Notes under the pieces: model-generated
Told to the model about the DNA's origin: nothing
Databases searched by the model: none
What the model saw: the letters and a program-made list of their open reading frames with translations, nothing else
Assembly: GCA_026390075.1 (NCBI GenBank)
Contig: JAPLGP010000030.1
Coordinates: 50,455 to 114,454 of the forward strand
DNA: 64,000 nucleotides
From: Campylobacterales bacterium
GTDB lineage: Bacteria; Campylobacterota; Campylobacteria; Campylobacterales; Sulfurimonadaceae
Reading direction: 5' to 3'
Shown here: in pieces, positions 1 to 11,694 of the stretch
Layout: each line of letters begins with the position of its first letter
Position numbering within the stretch: position 1 is the first letter of the stretch
Position numbers and translations under genes: made by a program

Positions 1-1
1 T

Positions 2-412
2 ATAATTTTAGCCATGATTTCACTTCTTGGTGCGACACTCACACTTCCAGGGATGGCTGGTATCGTCCTTCACATCGGACTTGCAGTCGATGCCAATATT
101 ATTATTAACGAACGGATTCGTGAGGGACTTCGTGCAGGAATTCCGACAAGCAGAGCGATTTCTGAAGGGTATCAAAAAGCGATGCGTGCAATTTTGGATT
201 CAAATATTACTCAAATTTTGGCATGTACAATTTTGTATGCGTATGGAACTGGAGCTATCAAAGGCTTTGCAGTTACTTTGAGTATGGGTATTTTAGCTTC
301 AATGCTTACAGCAATTGTTGGAACTTATGGTATCTATCAGTTTTATATGAGTCGTATTGAAAAAAATAAAAACTACACACTGTGGTTTGGTATGACAAGA
401 AAAGGAGCATAA
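2..412 (+). CDS. secD: Protein translocase subunit SecD, C-terminal part (5' truncated by window)
   Basis: Translation has [27 protein letters not shown], typical of the SecD C-terminal membrane domain; directly followed by secF. Confidence 0.93.
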   Translation: MILAMISLLGATLTLPGMAGIVLHIGLAVDANIIINERIREGLRAGIPTSRAISEGYQKAMRAILDSNITQILACTILYAYGTGAIKGFAVTLSMGILASMLTAIVGTYGIYQFYMSRIEKNKNYTLWFGMTRKGA

Positions 413-414
413 GT

Positions 415-1386
415 ATGGAACTTTTTAAAGAAGATAAAGTTTATAACTTTTTAGGAAAAGGGAAAATATTTTTTGTTGCTTCATTCGTTTTATTTTTTAT
501 GGCTATTGCTGTTGTAGCAATAAAAGGGTTCTCTTTTGGTATAGACTTTACGGGAGGAACGGTTGTTCAAGTAAAATATACAGAAAATGCACCTATTGAT
601 AAAATAAGAGAAAGTCTTAAAAAAAGTCCGCTTTTTGAACATGCAACTGTAAGTGAATTTGGCTCAATCCAAGAGGTTGTTATAAAAACTCCATCCTCAA
701 CCGTTGGTTTGAGCAATGACATTGGTGACACAACCAAAGAGATTTTAAAAGGTACGGGTGAGTTTGAAATTCGCCGTGTTGATATGGTTGGTCCAAAAGT
801 TGGAGATGAGTTACGAGTGAAGGGTTTGAGCGCATTTTTACTCACACTTTTAGCAATTATGGCAACTGTAACATTCCGTTATGAGTGGCGTTTTGCTCTT
901 GCGGCAATTATTGCTATTATTCATGATATCGTTATCACTTTTGGATTTGTTGCTTACTTTGGTGTTGATTTCAACATTGAAAGTATTGCGGCACTTCTTA
1001 TGATTTTAGGGTATTCGATTCATGATACTATCATCGTTTATGACCGTGTTCGTGAGCATATAGAAGAGTCTAAAGTGACGGATTTTGTGATGATAATCAA
1101 CGAAGCAGTTTCGCGTACACAGTCGCGTACAACACTTACTTCATTGACAGTATTTTTTGTTGTATTGACACTTTTTGTTTTTGGTGGAGACATTATGTTA
1201 GGCTTTAGTTTTCCAATGCTTATCGGTGTAATTGTCGGAACATACAGCTCAATATTCGTTGCAGCGCAACTTGTTGTTTGGACAGGATTTAGTGTATCCG
1301 CTTACCGTCAAAACATGGCAGAAAAAGTAAAAAATCGTGCTGAAAAAGAGAGAATGCGTTCACAGTTTGAATCTGGAGTGATGTAA
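415..1386 (+). CDS. secF: Protein translocase subunit SecF
   Basis: FGIDFTGGTVVQVKY, LMILGYSIHDTIIVYDRVREH, SRTQSRTTLTSLTVF motifs; likely start at MELFKED rather than the longer ORF start at 382. Confidence 0.94.
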   Translation: MELFKEDKVYNFLGKGKIFFVASFVLFFMAIAVVAIKGFSFGIDFTGGTVVQVKYTENAPIDKIRESLKKSPLFEHATVSEFGSIQEVVIKTPSSTVGLSNDIGDTTKEILKGTGEFEIRRVDMVGPKVGDELRVKGLSAFLLTLLAIMATVTFRYEWRFALAAIIAIIHDIVITFGFVAYFGVDFNIESIAALLMILGYSIHDTIIVYDRVREHIEESKVTDFVMIINEAVSRTQSRTTLTSLTVFFVVLTLFVFGGDIMLGFSFPMLIGVIVGTYSSIFVAAQLVVWTGFSVSAYRQNMAEKVKNRAEKERMRSQFESGVM

Positions 1387-1393
1387 AAATCAT

Positions 1394-1429
1394 TTCCACA
1401 TGCCAAGAGTTTACTCTTGGCATGTGGAA
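1394..1429 (+). terminator. Long perfect hairpin after secF made of two inverted copies of the iterated CCACATGCC motif
   Basis: TTCCACATGCCAAGAGT / ACTCTTGGCATGTGGAA, 17-bp arms separated by TT, 8 nt after the secF stop. Confidence 0.6.
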
Positions 1430-1577
1430 TTAAACTATTAGTCTTCCTCTTTTTTATAACATTCTACTTACTTTACCCAGCTTTCATTCAGTCGCTTATT
1501 AAGATACTTTTTGTATAATCTTCACATAAAACAGACGCATTTAAACTCATAATTATTATACTATACAGGAGAAAGAA

Positions 1578-4028
1578 TTGGAATACAGTTCAAAATCAAT
1601 AGAAAAAAAATGGCAAGATTTTTGGAAGCAAAACAGAAGTTTTGAGCCAAGTGAAGATTTTACAAAAGAGAAAAAATATATACTCAGTATGTTTCCATTT
1701 CCGAGTGGGCGACTTCACATGGGGCATGTGCGAAACTACACACTTAGCGATGCTTTTGCTCGTTACTACCGTCAACAAAACTTTAATGTTCTTCACCCAA
1801 TCGGCTTTGACAGTTTTGGTATGCCTGCTGAAAATGCAGCTATCAAAAATGGTTCACACCCAAAAAAATGGACTTATGATAACATTGACTATATGAAAAA
1901 TGAGTTTTACTCTCTTGGTTTTTCCTTTTCTCGTGAGAGAGAACTTGCAACTTCGGATGAGCTTTATACAAAATTTGAACAATCTTTCATCATCGATATG
2001 TACGAAAAAGGGCTTTTATACCGTAAAAAAGGGATGCTTAACTGGTGTCCACATGACCAAACAGTTCTTGCAAATGAGCAAGTGGTTGAGGGATGTTGCT
2101 GGAGATGTGACACGCCGATTGTAAAAAAAGATATGAACCAGTACTACTTCAAAATCACGCAGTATGGCGATGAACTTTTGAATGATTTGAAAAAACTTGA
2201 AGGCGGATGGCCGAAACAAGTTCTTACTATGCAGGAGAACTGGATAGGAAAATCAAATGGTTTAGCGTTTGATTTGTTCTTTGATGAAATTTCACTTGCA
2301 AAATTAAATAACAGTTTCAAAGGTTTTGATGTTTTTACAACGCGACCTGACACTATTTATGGTGTGAGTTACACGGCACTTGCTCCTGAACATGAGATAG
2401 TTTCTTACATGATTGAAAATGCCCTTTTATCTGAGGATGTTATAACTCAAATCAAGGTGATGAAAACGACCTCTTCGATTGACAGACAAAAAGAAAAGAG
2501 CGGTGTTTCTCTTGGTTTGGATGTTCTTCATCCATTAACGGGTAAAAAAGTGCCTGTTTGGATTGCGAATTTTGTTCTTATGGATTATGGAAGTGGTGCG
2601 GTTATGGCTGTTCCTGCGCATGATGACAGAGATTTTGATTTTGCTAAAAAGTATGATTTGCCAATCAATGCGGTTATCAAACCTTATGAGGACGAGTTAA
2701 GTGCTGACTCTGCTTTTACAGAGGTTGGAGTGCTTTTTAACTCACATGAATTTGATGAAATGAACTCTAAAGAAGCGCAGTCAAAAATTATAGAACATTT
2801 TGAAGCCAAAAAAATCGGTAAAAAAACAACCAACTATAAACTCAAAGATTGGGGTGTAAGCCGTCAGCGTTATTGGGGTGCACCGATTCCTTTTGTACAT
2901 TGTGATGCTTGTGGTTTGGTGATGGAAAAAAAAGAGAATCTTCCAATCGCACTTCCTGAAGATATCGAGATAACGGGCGAGGGCAATCCTCTGGATAACC
3001 ACCCGACTTGGAAACATTGTAAATGTCCGGCATGTGGAAATGATGCAATTCGTGAGACAGATACAATGGATACTTTTGTTGAATCTTCATGGTATTTTTT
3101 ACGCTTTTGTGCATCTCCTAAAAACTGGGAAACAGAAGCTTTTTCACAGGAACAGATAAAATATTGGATGGGTGTTGACCACTACATCGGCGGGATTGAA
3201 CATGCAATTTTACACCTTTTGTACGCAAGATTTTTTACAAAAGTTTTCCGTGATTTAGGCTACATCGAATTTGATGAGCCGTTTGATAAACTTCTCACAC
3301 AAGGAATGGTTCTCAAAGACGGTGCGAAGATGAGTAAATCTAAAGGCAATACTGTTGACCCTGATGCTATCATTGAGAAGTACGGTGCAGACACAGCGAG
3401 ACTTTTTATACTCTTCGCCGCTCCACCAACACAAGAGTTAGAGTGGAATGATAGTGCAGTTGAGGGTGCGTACAGATTTATCAAAAGATTTTATGAGCGT
3501 TCAAGCCATGTAAATAAAACAGATAAAATCCCTACAATCGTACATGCCGCACTTAGCAAAGAAGAGAAGTTTGCAAGAAAAAAAGTGTATGAAGCACTGG
3601 TTCGAGCAAACGATGTTTACACCGAAAAATATACTTTTAACACGATGATAGCGGGTGTTATGGAGGCTATGAACGCTCTGAATCTACAAAATAATTCTGC
3701 TGTTTGGAGTGAGGGGTATTGGATTTTAAGTTCTATCATGGAGCCTGTAATTCCGCACACTTGTTGGGATATAAGCAGTGAAAAATTTGCTTTAAAAAAT
3801 TTCTCAAGCGTAAAAGTTTTGGATGAAGTTTTCGTAGAAGATACTATTACGCTTGGCGTTTCTATCAACGGAAAAAGAAGAACAGAGATAGAAGTTGCGA
3901 CTGACGAGAGTGATGAAAATGTTTTAAAAATCGCAAAAGAGAGTGCTGCAAAATGGCTAGAGGGACAAACTTTGCTCAAAGAGATAGTTGTTCCTAAAAA
4001 ACTTGTAAATTTTGTAGTTAAAGGTTAG
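1578..4028 (+). CDS. leuS: Leucyl-tRNA synthetase
   Basis: [32 protein letters not shown] (KMSKS), [14 protein letters not shown]; probable TTG start. Confidence 0.97.
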   Translation: MEYSSKSIEKKWQDFWKQNRSFEPSEDFTKEKKYILSMFPFPSGRLHMGHVRNYTLSDAFARYYRQQNFNVLHPIGFDSFGMPAENAAIKNGSHPKKWTYDNIDYMKNEFYSLGFSFSRERELATSDELYTKFEQSFIIDMYEKGLLYRKKGMLNWCPHDQTVLANEQVVEGCCWRCDTPIVKKDMNQYYFKITQYGDELLNDLKKLEGGWPKQVLTMQENWIGKSNGLAFDLFFDEISLAKLNNSFKGFDVFTTRPDTIYGVSYTALAPEHEIVSYMIENALLSEDVITQIKVMKTTSSIDRQKEKSGVSLGLDVLHPLTGKKVPVWIANFVLMDYGSGAVMAVPAHDDRDFDFAKKYDLPINAVIKPYEDELSADSAFTEVGVLFNSHEFDEMNSKEAQSKIIEHFEAKKIGKKTTNYKLKDWGVSRQRYWGAPIPFVHCDACGLVMEKKENLPIALPEDIEITGEGNPLDNHPTWKHCKCPACGNDAIRETDTMDTFVESSWYFLRFCASPKNWETEAFSQEQIKYWMGVDHYIGGIEHAILHLLYARFFTKVFRDLGYIEFDEPFDKLLTQGMVLKDGAKMSKSKGNTVDPDAIIEKYGADTARLFILFAAPPTQELEWNDSAVEGAYRFIKRFYERSSHVNKTDKIPTIVHAALSKEEKFARKKVYEALVRANDVYTEKYTFNTMIAGVMEAMNALNLQNNSAVWSEGYWILSSIMEPVIPHTCWDISSEKFALKNFSSVKVLDEVFVEDTITLGVSINGKRRTEIEVATDESDENVLKIAKESAAKWLEGQTLLKEIVVPKKLVNFVVKG

Positions 4029-4030
4029 GT

Positions 4031-4591
4031 ATGAAAAATTTTCCACATGCCAACAAAATTATATTTTTGGTTTTAATAGCTACACTTTTCTCGGCATGTG
4101 GATATAAACAGAGTTCTAAATTTGCTCGTGAAGCTATTGGTGAAAAAATCAGTACAAGTGTAATTATTTCAGCACAAGACCCTGAAAATACAGTTGTCAT
4201 AAAAGATGCAGTTGATAGCGCAATTCTAGAAGTTTTTCATGCTTCACTCACAACGCGTGAATCCTCAGATACGCATCTTTCTTTAAAAATTCAAAATCCA
4301 GTATATGCTCCAACTCAGTATGATAGCAATGGATTTGTTGTAGGATACAGAACAACTATTACGCTTAATATTACTAGGCTTAAAAATGGTGTGACAAAAA
4401 ATTATTCACTTAGTGGAACTTATGATTTTAGTGTGAGTCCAAATGCGGTACTAACCGATCAAGAGAGATTTGATGCGATAAAATTTAGTTCACAAAAAGC
4501 TATTAAATCATTTATTGCACAGGTTTCAGCAGAGGGTGCAAGAGAAAAAAATATAAAGGAGAGAAGAGATGACAATACAAGCAATAATTAA
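4031..4591 (+). CDS. LPS-assembly lipoprotein LptE-like
   Basis: Signal peptide with lipobox (LFSACG), position between leuS and folC as in Campylobacterota. Confidence 0.7.
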   Translation: MKNFPHANKIIFLVLIATLFSACGYKQSSKFAREAIGEKISTSVIISAQDPENTVVIKDAVDSAILEVFHASLTTRESSDTHLSLKIQNPVYAPTQYDSNGFVVGYRTTITLNITRLKNGVTKNYSLSGTYDFSVSPNAVLTDQERFDAIKFSSQKAIKSFIAQVSAEGAREKNIKERRDDNTSNN

Positions 4592-6113
4592 AAATGCAAT
4601 GAAAAGACTTGAGTTAGAGGGTAAACTTTTAACTCCTGATTTTTATGCAGAAGCGTTTTGTAAAGAAGCTCAAAAAGCTGGTATGAATTCGGAAGATTGT
4701 AATCAACTGGACAAATTTACACAAACGCTAGGGAAAGATTTTCAAAAAGAGCTAACGAATTATAGAATTACAACGATGAGTGAACTTACTCGTTTTTTGA
4801 TTTCCAAGTTAAATAGAACAAACAAATCTCAATGTTCCGAAATTCTTGATTCTCAAACTCTGCTTTTTAAAAGAGTGTTGCAAGTTATAGAGGTGTTGCA
4901 TAATAAAGAGGCGAGTGATTTAGCGAAAAAATGTATAGAACTTTTAGCGCAAACTCCTTCAACGGCTCAGTTGGAGCAGTTTAGACAATTGTGGATTAAT
5001 TTTATTACAACCTATGATGACTCTTTTTTACAAAACCTGAGCTCTTTTGGCACAGTAGATTCTAAAAATTTAAGAGAAACTATAAAAAAGTTAAAAGTAG
5101 TACCTGTAAATAACACACTTAGTAATTCAGATTTAGCAAAAATATCTTCACTTTTAATCGCATCTCTTGTTCCTTCTATCGCATCAAGTGTGAATGAAAA
5201 AATTGCAGACTTAAGTCAAAGAATTAAAAGTAATCCGGCTCTTTTAGATACAGCAGATATTGAAAATGAGATAAAAGCTGCCATTTCTCTTAGAATAGCA
5301 CTCGATAAAAATAGCGTTAAAGAGATGGTAGAGTCTATTGATGGTGTGCTTGATAAACTCTCTTTAAGACTTATTGACATGATTGAAAAATCTGATAATT
5401 CAACAATAGAGATTAAAAAAATCAAAAGTGAATTAGAAGCTTATAATGGAGAATCTGATAAAAATTTCACTCTCTCACACAAAAAACTTTTTACGATAGC
5501 TTTAGCCTTGGAAGAAAATACGGAGCTTTTAAGTAAGGATTTAAAAGGGCATAATGAGGAAGTAAAAATACTCGGTCAAAGAATTCGTCAGCTCGAAGGT
5601 GATTTGGAAGTAGCAAAACAAGAGTCAAAAGAGGACTTTTTAACAAAGCTTTATAACAAAAGAGCTTTAGAAGAATTTTTAACCATAAAAGAGGCAGAGT
5701 TTGATAGATACGGACATAATTTTTCTGTAGTTATGTTTGATATAGACCACTTTAAAAATGTCAATGATACATTTGGACATGATGCAGGAGATGCAGTACT
5801 CTCCGCTTTTGCAAAGATACTTAAAAGTGAAGCGAGAACAGTGGATATTGTGGGAAGATTTGGTGGTGAGGAATTTTTGGCTATTTTAAGTGAAACAGAT
5901 ACCGCCGGTGGTGCTATTTTTGCAGAAAAAGTAAGACTTCATGTGGAACAAGCAAAATTTATGTACAAAGGTCAAAGAATAGCGGTAACTGTAAGTGCAG
6001 GTGTTTCAGAGAGAAAGGTTCATTCTTCTTTTCGTGCTGCAATTAATTCAGCAGATGAATACCTCTACAAAGCAAAAAAAGATGGGCGTAATCAAGTCGC
6101 ATATAAGAAGTAA
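4569..6113 (+). CDS. Diguanylate cyclase (C-terminal GGDEF domain)
   Basis: DFLTKLYNKRALEEFL, FDIDHFKNVNDTFGHDAGDAVL, RFGGEEFLAIL. Confidence 0.92.
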   Translation: MTIQAIIKNAMKRLELEGKLLTPDFYAEAFCKEAQKAGMNSEDCNQLDKFTQTLGKDFQKELTNYRITTMSELTRFLISKLNRTNKSQCSEILDSQTLLFKRVLQVIEVLHNKEASDLAKKCIELLAQTPSTAQLEQFRQLWINFITTYDDSFLQNLSSFGTVDSKNLRETIKKLKVVPVNNTLSNSDLAKISSLLIASLVPSIASSVNEKIADLSQRIKSNPALLDTADIENEIKAAISLRIALDKNSVKEMVESIDGVLDKLSLRLIDMIEKSDNSTIEIKKIKSELEAYNGESDKNFTLSHKKLFTIALALEENTELLSKDLKGHNEEVKILGQRIRQLEGDLEVAKQESKEDFLTKLYNKRALEEFLTIKEAEFDRYGHNFSVVMFDIDHFKNVNDTFGHDAGDAVLSAFAKILKSEARTVDIVGRFGGEEFLAILSETDTAGGAIFAEKVRLHVEQAKFMYKGQRIAVTVSAGVSERKVHSSFRAAINSADEYLYKAKKDGRNQVAYKK

Positions 6114-6115
6114 TA

Positions 6116-7267
6116 TTGGTGTTAAAAGAGTTTTTGGCTCAGAAGCCGCTTTATTATAATGAAATTGATTACACTCGCATGCCAAGGGTGTATGAAGCGA
6201 TAAAATCTTATTTGGATACTCCAAAAATCATTCATATTATTGGGACAAATGGCAAGGGGACAACGGGGCGTTTTTTAGCAACTGCGTTAGTTTCTCTCGG
6301 GCTTAAAGGAGGACACTACACATCTCCGCATATTTTAGAATTTAATGAGCGAATTTGGCTGAATGGACAAAACGCAAGTGACGAAATTTTGAACTTAGCA
6401 CATGAAAAACTCCAAACTATTTTAGCAACTTCTGATTCGGACGCACTGAGCTATTTTGAATATACAACTCTTTTGTGTATGATAGTTTATAAAGGGTGTG
6501 ATTTTGTAGTTCTTGAGGCTGGGCTTGGCGGGGAGTATGATGCTACCGCTGTGTTTCCTAATTTACTAACACTTGTAACACCGATAGATTACGACCATGA
6601 AGCTTTTTTAGGAAATAGCATACAAGAGATAGCAACAACTAAATTAAATGCTATGCAAAAAAGTGTGATTTTAGCTAATCAAAAGCATCAAGAAGTTGAG
6701 GGAATTGCAAAAAAAATCGCACTTCAAAAAGGTGTGGAAGTTTACAATATTGATACACTTCTGCGTAAGGAAGATACAAATAAAATAGAAATAATTTCAA
6801 AAAATCTTTCACTCGCACGCTACTTACAAGAGAATTTAAAACTAAGTATTTGTGTTTTAAATTTTTTAGGTTTGAGTTATAGCGTGGATGATTTTAATAA
6901 CTCTAAACTTTTTGGCAGACTAACAAAAATAAGTGAAAATATTACAATAGATGTGGGACATAATCCCCTAGCTGCAAGTTCTCTCGTAAACTCTTTATAC
7001 CCGCAAAAATATATTTTAATTTATAACACTTATAAAGATAAAAACTATCAGGAGATATTGGAAATTTTAAAACCCATAATACGGCATGTGGAAATAATAG
7101 AGGTCTTGGGAGAAAGAGTAGAAAAATCTGAGCTGCTTCAAAAGAGTTTAACAGAGTTAAAGATAGAATATAGTTCTTTTAAAGAGATACATCAACAATA
7201 TAACTACCTCGTTTTTGGTTCTTTTAGTGTTGTAGAAGCATTTTTGAACTGGAAAAACAATGGATAA
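6116..7267 (+). CDS. folC: Dihydrofolate synthase / folylpolyglutamate synthase
   Basis: IIGTNGKGTTGRFLATAL, GHYTSPHILEFNERIWLNG, LEAGLGGEYDATAV. Confidence 0.92.
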   Translation: MVLKEFLAQKPLYYNEIDYTRMPRVYEAIKSYLDTPKIIHIIGTNGKGTTGRFLATALVSLGLKGGHYTSPHILEFNERIWLNGQNASDEILNLAHEKLQTILATSDSDALSYFEYTTLLCMIVYKGCDFVVLEAGLGGEYDATAVFPNLLTLVTPIDYDHEAFLGNSIQEIATTKLNAMQKSVILANQKHQEVEGIAKKIALQKGVEVYNIDTLLRKEDTNKIEIISKNLSLARYLQENLKLSICVLNFLGLSYSVDDFNNSKLFGRLTKISENITIDVGHNPLAASSLVNSLYPQKYILIYNTYKDKNYQEILEILKPIIRHVEIIEVLGERVEKSELLQKSLTELKIEYSSFKEIHQQYNYLVFGSFSVVEAFLNWKNNG

Positions 7268-8204
7268 TCACTTTACAATTACCATTCATGATGACAATGG
7301 TGTGCAGCAATATAATTTACACCATTTTGTAAAAAAAGTAATTCTTTATGTAGCAATGTTTTTAGGTTTTATTGCTTTTTTCTCGGTCATGACTATTTTA
7401 TATCTTAATCATGAAGTTGAAGCAATAGATATCAAACGCATGGCAATGCAAAAAAGTTATAAAGAGATAGAGTTAAAAAACAAAGAATTAAATGATAATA
7501 TGAACGCTACATTAGAAACACTTCTTAGTAAAAAAGAGGAACTAGACAGAGTTTCTCAATCTCTCTCCGACATAGAAACACTTATAGGACTTGCTCCTGT
7601 GGAAGAGATGACGCTTCAAGAAAGAGCAGACATTGCAAAGTTAAGTTCAGAAGATATGGCAACGCTACTGCAGTTTATTCCAAGTGGTTCACCTGTTCAT
7701 TACACTGGTATTGGCGGTGATTTTGGAAGAAGAATTCATCCAATTACAGGCAAAATAGAGTACCATGCAGGAACGGATATGAGGGCGGATATGAACACGC
7801 GTGTGAATGCTACAGCGGATGGCATTGTTGAATTTGCAGGACCTGATGGCAAAAGCGGATATGGAAATCTTATCATTCTTCAGCACAACTATGGATTTAA
7901 AACATATTTTGCGCATTTAAATAAAATTGTGATAAAATCAGGTCAATTTATTAAAAAAGGCGATTTAATCGCTTATTCTGGCAACACAGGGCTCACGAGT
8001 GGTCCACATCTTCATTACGAAGTGAAATTTATGGCAAGAATAGTAAATCCAATTTGGTTCATAAAATGGGACGCACTCAATTATAAAGAAATTTTTGAAA
8101 AGGAGAATGAAATTCCATGGCAATCTTTAATAAAGGCGACAGCACACATCAAAGTACCAAACCCGACTCAAGCACAACCATTATCACAATCGGTTCATCA
8201 ATAA
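7260..8204 (+). CDS. M23 family peptidoglycan endopeptidase, Csd1-like
   Basis: GGDFGRRIHPITGKIEYHAGTDM, GNTGLTSGPHLHYEVKF (M23 HxH); next to bactofilin and folC. Confidence 0.88.
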   Translation: MDNHFTITIHDDNGVQQYNLHHFVKKVILYVAMFLGFIAFFSVMTILYLNHEVEAIDIKRMAMQKSYKEIELKNKELNDNMNATLETLLSKKEELDRVSQSLSDIETLIGLAPVEEMTLQERADIAKLSSEDMATLLQFIPSGSPVHYTGIGGDFGRRIHPITGKIEYHAGTDMRADMNTRVNATADGIVEFAGPDGKSGYGNLIILQHNYGFKTYFAHLNKIVIKSGQFIKKGDLIAYSGNTGLTSGPHLHYEVKFMARIVNPIWFIKWDALNYKEIFEKENEIPWQSLIKATAHIKVPNPTQAQPLSQSVHQ

Positions 8205-8548
8205 AGGGGGAAATGAATCTCTCTTGCAATTTATATGTTGATGGCGAATTTGAAGGTGTTATTAACTCTAAAAATGAGGTAAACATCGGTAAACATGGAC
8301 ATATTAAAGGTGAGATATTTACAAATCGTCTTGTGGTTCAAGGTTTTATCGAAGGTACAATAAACGCTGATAAAGTTGAGATAAAAGCGGATGGGCGTGT
8401 GAAAGGCACGATAGAATCCTCTGAACTTATCATAGAATCAAAAGGTATCTTTGAGGGGATGAGTGTTTTAAAAACTGCGCAACTCTCAAAACAAAAAAAA
8501 CCTCTTGAAACAATCCAAGTACCAGAACCAGAACCTTTAAAAATATAA
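8117..8548 (+). CDS. Bactofilin (CcmA-like polymer-forming cytoskeletal protein)
   Basis: GSSIKGEMNLSCNLYVDGEFEGVINSKNEVNIGKHGHIKGEI, repeated beta-helix pattern; overlaps the upstream M23 gene by 88 nt. Confidence 0.87.
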   Translation: MAIFNKGDSTHQSTKPDSSTTIITIGSSIKGEMNLSCNLYVDGEFEGVINSKNEVNIGKHGHIKGEIFTNRLVVQGFIEGTINADKVEIKADGRVKGTIESSELIIESKGIFEGMSVLKTAQLSKQKKPLETIQVPEPEPLKI

Positions 8549-8563
8549 ACCCATAGGAAAAGT

Positions 8564-11542
8564 ATGTCACAAAGTTCTCTATTTGAATATTTTAAAACAA
8601 ACAAAACTCCAAATATGGAAGTTTTGGTTTGTGAAGATAAAAATGAGGCAGAAGAACTTGCAACTGTAGCGCATTTTTTTAAAAAAGATGTACTTGTTTT
8701 TCCAGATTTTCGTCCTACTTTTGGAGATGATTTACGCTCTTATAAAGAGGAGTTACATCAACTCTTCTCGCAACTTAGACTCTATTATCGTGCGAAGAAA
8801 AAACCGCTTATTATTTCACCTCTCAAAACTTTACTTTTCCACATGCCAGACGAGAAGTTACTCAAATCAACTTCATTAGAATTTGGGCAAACAGTCGAGT
8901 TCAATGCTTTTAAAGAGCAGATGCTTTTTTGGGGTTATAACTTTGTGGATATGGTGCAAGTGGAGGGCGAAATCTCTTTTCGTGGAGATATTATCGACAT
9001 CTACACGCCTTCTGCTAAAAATCCTGTTCGTATTTCGCTTTTTGATAATGAGATAGAGCAGATAAAATATTTTGAACTTGAGTCCCAAAGAACGCAAAAA
9101 GAGGAGCTTGAAAACATCGAGATAACGAGTGCTTTTTATTCACTCGATGAGAGAGGTTTTAACGCTTTAAATGAGAGAGTGCAAAACTCTCAGTTTGATT
9201 CTTTGGTCAAAGATGTTGCTTCTCTTGGATTTTGGTATCTGGATGAAAATGGCTCAAATTTTTTAGAGGGTAAAAATGCAAAACTCAGTAGAAATTTAGA
9301 CAATCTCCTCAAAGAGGCGTATGGTATAAATAATCCCTTACTCTCAAGAGAAAGTTTTAACTTAGAGATACTTCCAGATTCGGATGCTTTTAAAGAGTTA
9401 GCGGTTGTAGATGTAAGTGTACTTTTAAAAGTTCACAAAGATAAAAAGATAACTATCATTGCAGCCAATGAAGCTTCGATGAAACAAGTCGGAATTTATG
9501 AGTTTGAAAATATCAACAAAGTGTATGCACCCTATATTTTAAATATTATCTCTAAAGATGAACTTGTAATTTCTCTCAACAAACCAGAGAAAAAAAGACG
9601 AAGAAGAAAGAGTGCCATCCTTCTTGATGACCTCAAAGTGGGCGATTATGTTGTGCATGAAGATTACGGCGTTGGGATTTTTGAGGGGATTGAGCAGACT
9701 GAAATCCTCGGCGGTATCAAAGATTTTATCGTTATAAAATATGTCGGTGATGATAAGATTTTACTCCCCGTTGAGAACTTAGATTTTATCGACCGTTACA
9801 TCGCTTCTGGCGGTTCAACTCCTGTTTTAGACAGACTTGGAAAAGGAAGTTTTGCGAAACTTAAAGAGAGTGTCAAAAAACGACTCTTCGAGATTGCAGG
9901 AGCGATTGTAAATACAGCAGCGGCTCGTGCACTCATCAAAGCACCTCAGGTAATTGTCGATAAAAGAGAGTTAAAAGAGTTTCAAAAACTCTCAGGATTT
10001 GATTATACAGAGGATCAAACACAGTCCGTCGAAGAGATAATTTCTCAAATGGAATCTGGGCATATTATGGATAGACTCCTCAGCGGAGATGTCGGGTTTG
10101 GAAAAACGGAAGTGGCGATGAACACGATTTTTGCAGCCTACAAATCAGGGTTTCAGTCGGCTCTTATCGTTCCAACGACGCTTCTCTCAGCACAACATTA
10201 CCGTTCGCTTCGTGAGCGATTTGATAAAGTAGGTATTAAAGTCTCTAAGCTCGATAGATTTGTAAGTGCAAAAGAAAAAACAAATATCATTAAGGCTCTG
10301 GCATGTGGAGATTTGGATGCGGTTGTGGGAACACACTCTCTTTTTGGGCTGGAGTTTAAAAATCTGGGTGTTGTAATCATCGATGAAGAGCATAAATTTG
10401 GTGTGAAACAAAAAGAGAAAATCAAAGAGCTTTACCACAATGTGCATCTTCTCTCCATGAGTGCAACGCCGATTCCTCGCTCACTTAATCAAGCGATGAG
10501 TTCCATAAAAACCATGAGCCAACTTCTCACGCCTCCGAGTGACAGACAGCCTGTGCGAACCTTTGTAAAAGAGTATGAAGAGAAACTCATCAAAGAGGTC
10601 ATTCTTCGTGAACTTCGCCGTGGTGGACAGGTTTTTTATGTGCATAATTCCATCGACCACATGCCGATAAAACTAGGCGAACTCAAAGCGATTTTGCCAG
10701 AACTTAGAATTGTTATGCTTCACTCCAAAATTTCAGCAACACAGACGGAAGAGGAACTTTTAAAGTTTGAAGAGGGCAAGTATGATTTGATGTTGGCAAC
10801 TTCCATCATCGAATCAGGAATCCACATGCCGAATGTAAATACCATCATAGTTGATGGTGCGGACAGATTTGGTATGGCAGATTTGCATCAATTACGCGGT
10901 CGTGTCGGTCGTTCTCACGCTGAAGGCTTTGCCTATTTCATCGTTGAAAATAAAGAGAACCTTACAGATGAAGCAAAAAAACGACTTTTGGCGTTAGAGT
11001 CAAACTCCTTTTTGGGAAGTGGCTCAGTTTTGGCGTATCATGATTTAGAAATTCGTGGCGGTGGAAATCTCGTCGGCGATGCTCAAAGTGGACATATCAA
11101 AAATATTGGTTATTCTTTGTATCTTAGAATGTTAGAAGATGCCATCAAAGTGTTGAGCAACACAGTCGAGAGTGTGAAACTTAAAGTAGATATCAAACTC
11201 ACTATTTCCGCTTTTATCTCCGATGAGGTCGTAAAAGAAGATAGATTGCGATTAGATATTTATAGAAGACTCTCTCAGTGCGAAGAAGTGGTGGAAGTGT
11301 ATGAGATAGAAGAGGAAGTAATAGACAGATTTGGTGTTTTAGACAACCCGACAAAGCAGTTTTTTGAGCTTATGGTAATCAAACTTTTGAGTCTTGAAAA
11401 TAGAATCAAATCTATCTCAAACTATGGGCAAAATGTTACATTTACTTATATGAATGAGGCAAAAGAGAGTATAAAGTCCAATAGTAAAGATGATGATGAC
11501 ATTATAAAAGCGACACTTTTGTATCTGAGAACAAAAAGATAG
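8564..11542 (+). CDS. mfd: Transcription-repair coupling factor Mfd
   Basis: [63 protein letters not shown]. Confidence 0.97.
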   Translation: MSQSSLFEYFKTNKTPNMEVLVCEDKNEAEELATVAHFFKKDVLVFPDFRPTFGDDLRSYKEELHQLFSQLRLYYRAKKKPLIISPLKTLLFHMPDEKLLKSTSLEFGQTVEFNAFKEQMLFWGYNFVDMVQVEGEISFRGDIIDIYTPSAKNPVRISLFDNEIEQIKYFELESQRTQKEELENIEITSAFYSLDERGFNALNERVQNSQFDSLVKDVASLGFWYLDENGSNFLEGKNAKLSRNLDNLLKEAYGINNPLLSRESFNLEILPDSDAFKELAVVDVSVLLKVHKDKKITIIAANEASMKQVGIYEFENINKVYAPYILNIISKDELVISLNKPEKKRRRRKSAILLDDLKVGDYVVHEDYGVGIFEGIEQTEILGGIKDFIVIKYVGDDKILLPVENLDFIDRYIASGGSTPVLDRLGKGSFAKLKESVKKRLFEIAGAIVNTAAARALIKAPQVIVDKRELKEFQKLSGFDYTEDQTQSVEEIISQMESGHIMDRLLSGDVGFGKTEVAMNTIFAAYKSGFQSALIVPTTLLSAQHYRSLRERFDKVGIKVSKLDRFVSAKEKTNIIKALACGDLDAVVGTHSLFGLEFKNLGVVIIDEEHKFGVKQKEKIKELYHNVHLLSMSATPIPRSLNQAMSSIKTMSQLLTPPSDRQPVRTFVKEYEEKLIKEVILRELRRGGQVFYVHNSIDHMPIKLGELKAILPELRIVMLHSKISATQTEEELLKFEEGKYDLMLATSIIESGIHMPNVNTIIVDGADRFGMADLHQLRGRVGRSHAEGFAYFIVENKENLTDEAKKRLLALESNSFLGSGSVLAYHDLEIRGGGNLVGDAQSGHIKNIGYSLYLRMLEDAIKVLSNTVESVKLKVDIKLTISAFISDEVVKEDRLRLDIYRRLSQCEEVVEVYEIEEEVIDRFGVLDNPTKQFFELMVIKLLSLENRIKSISNYGQNVTFTYMNEAKESIKSNSKDDDDIIKATLLYLRTKR

Positions 11543-11613
11543 GGTATTCTTAAATAGTGATTTAAGATTTATAAAATTATTGCACATGAAAACATATAAG
11601 TGTAATTAACCTG

Positions 11614-11640
11614 AAATATATAGCAATTTGCAATATATTT
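11614..11640. promoter_or_regulatory. Near-perfect palindrome upstream of methyltransferase gene
   Basis: AAATATATAGCA-ATT-TGCAATATATTT, 11 of 12 arm positions complementary, in the mfd-MTase intergenic region. Confidence 0.4.
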
Positions 11641-11694
11641 TAGATATAGATTTTTATTTTTGTATTATCTTTCCAATTTGACTGGAGAGATACA

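Noticed and set aside
1596-3979. Multiple antisense and alternate-frame ORFs inside leuS
   Set aside because: leuS is unambiguous on the + strand; these overlap conserved catalytic motifs in other frames.
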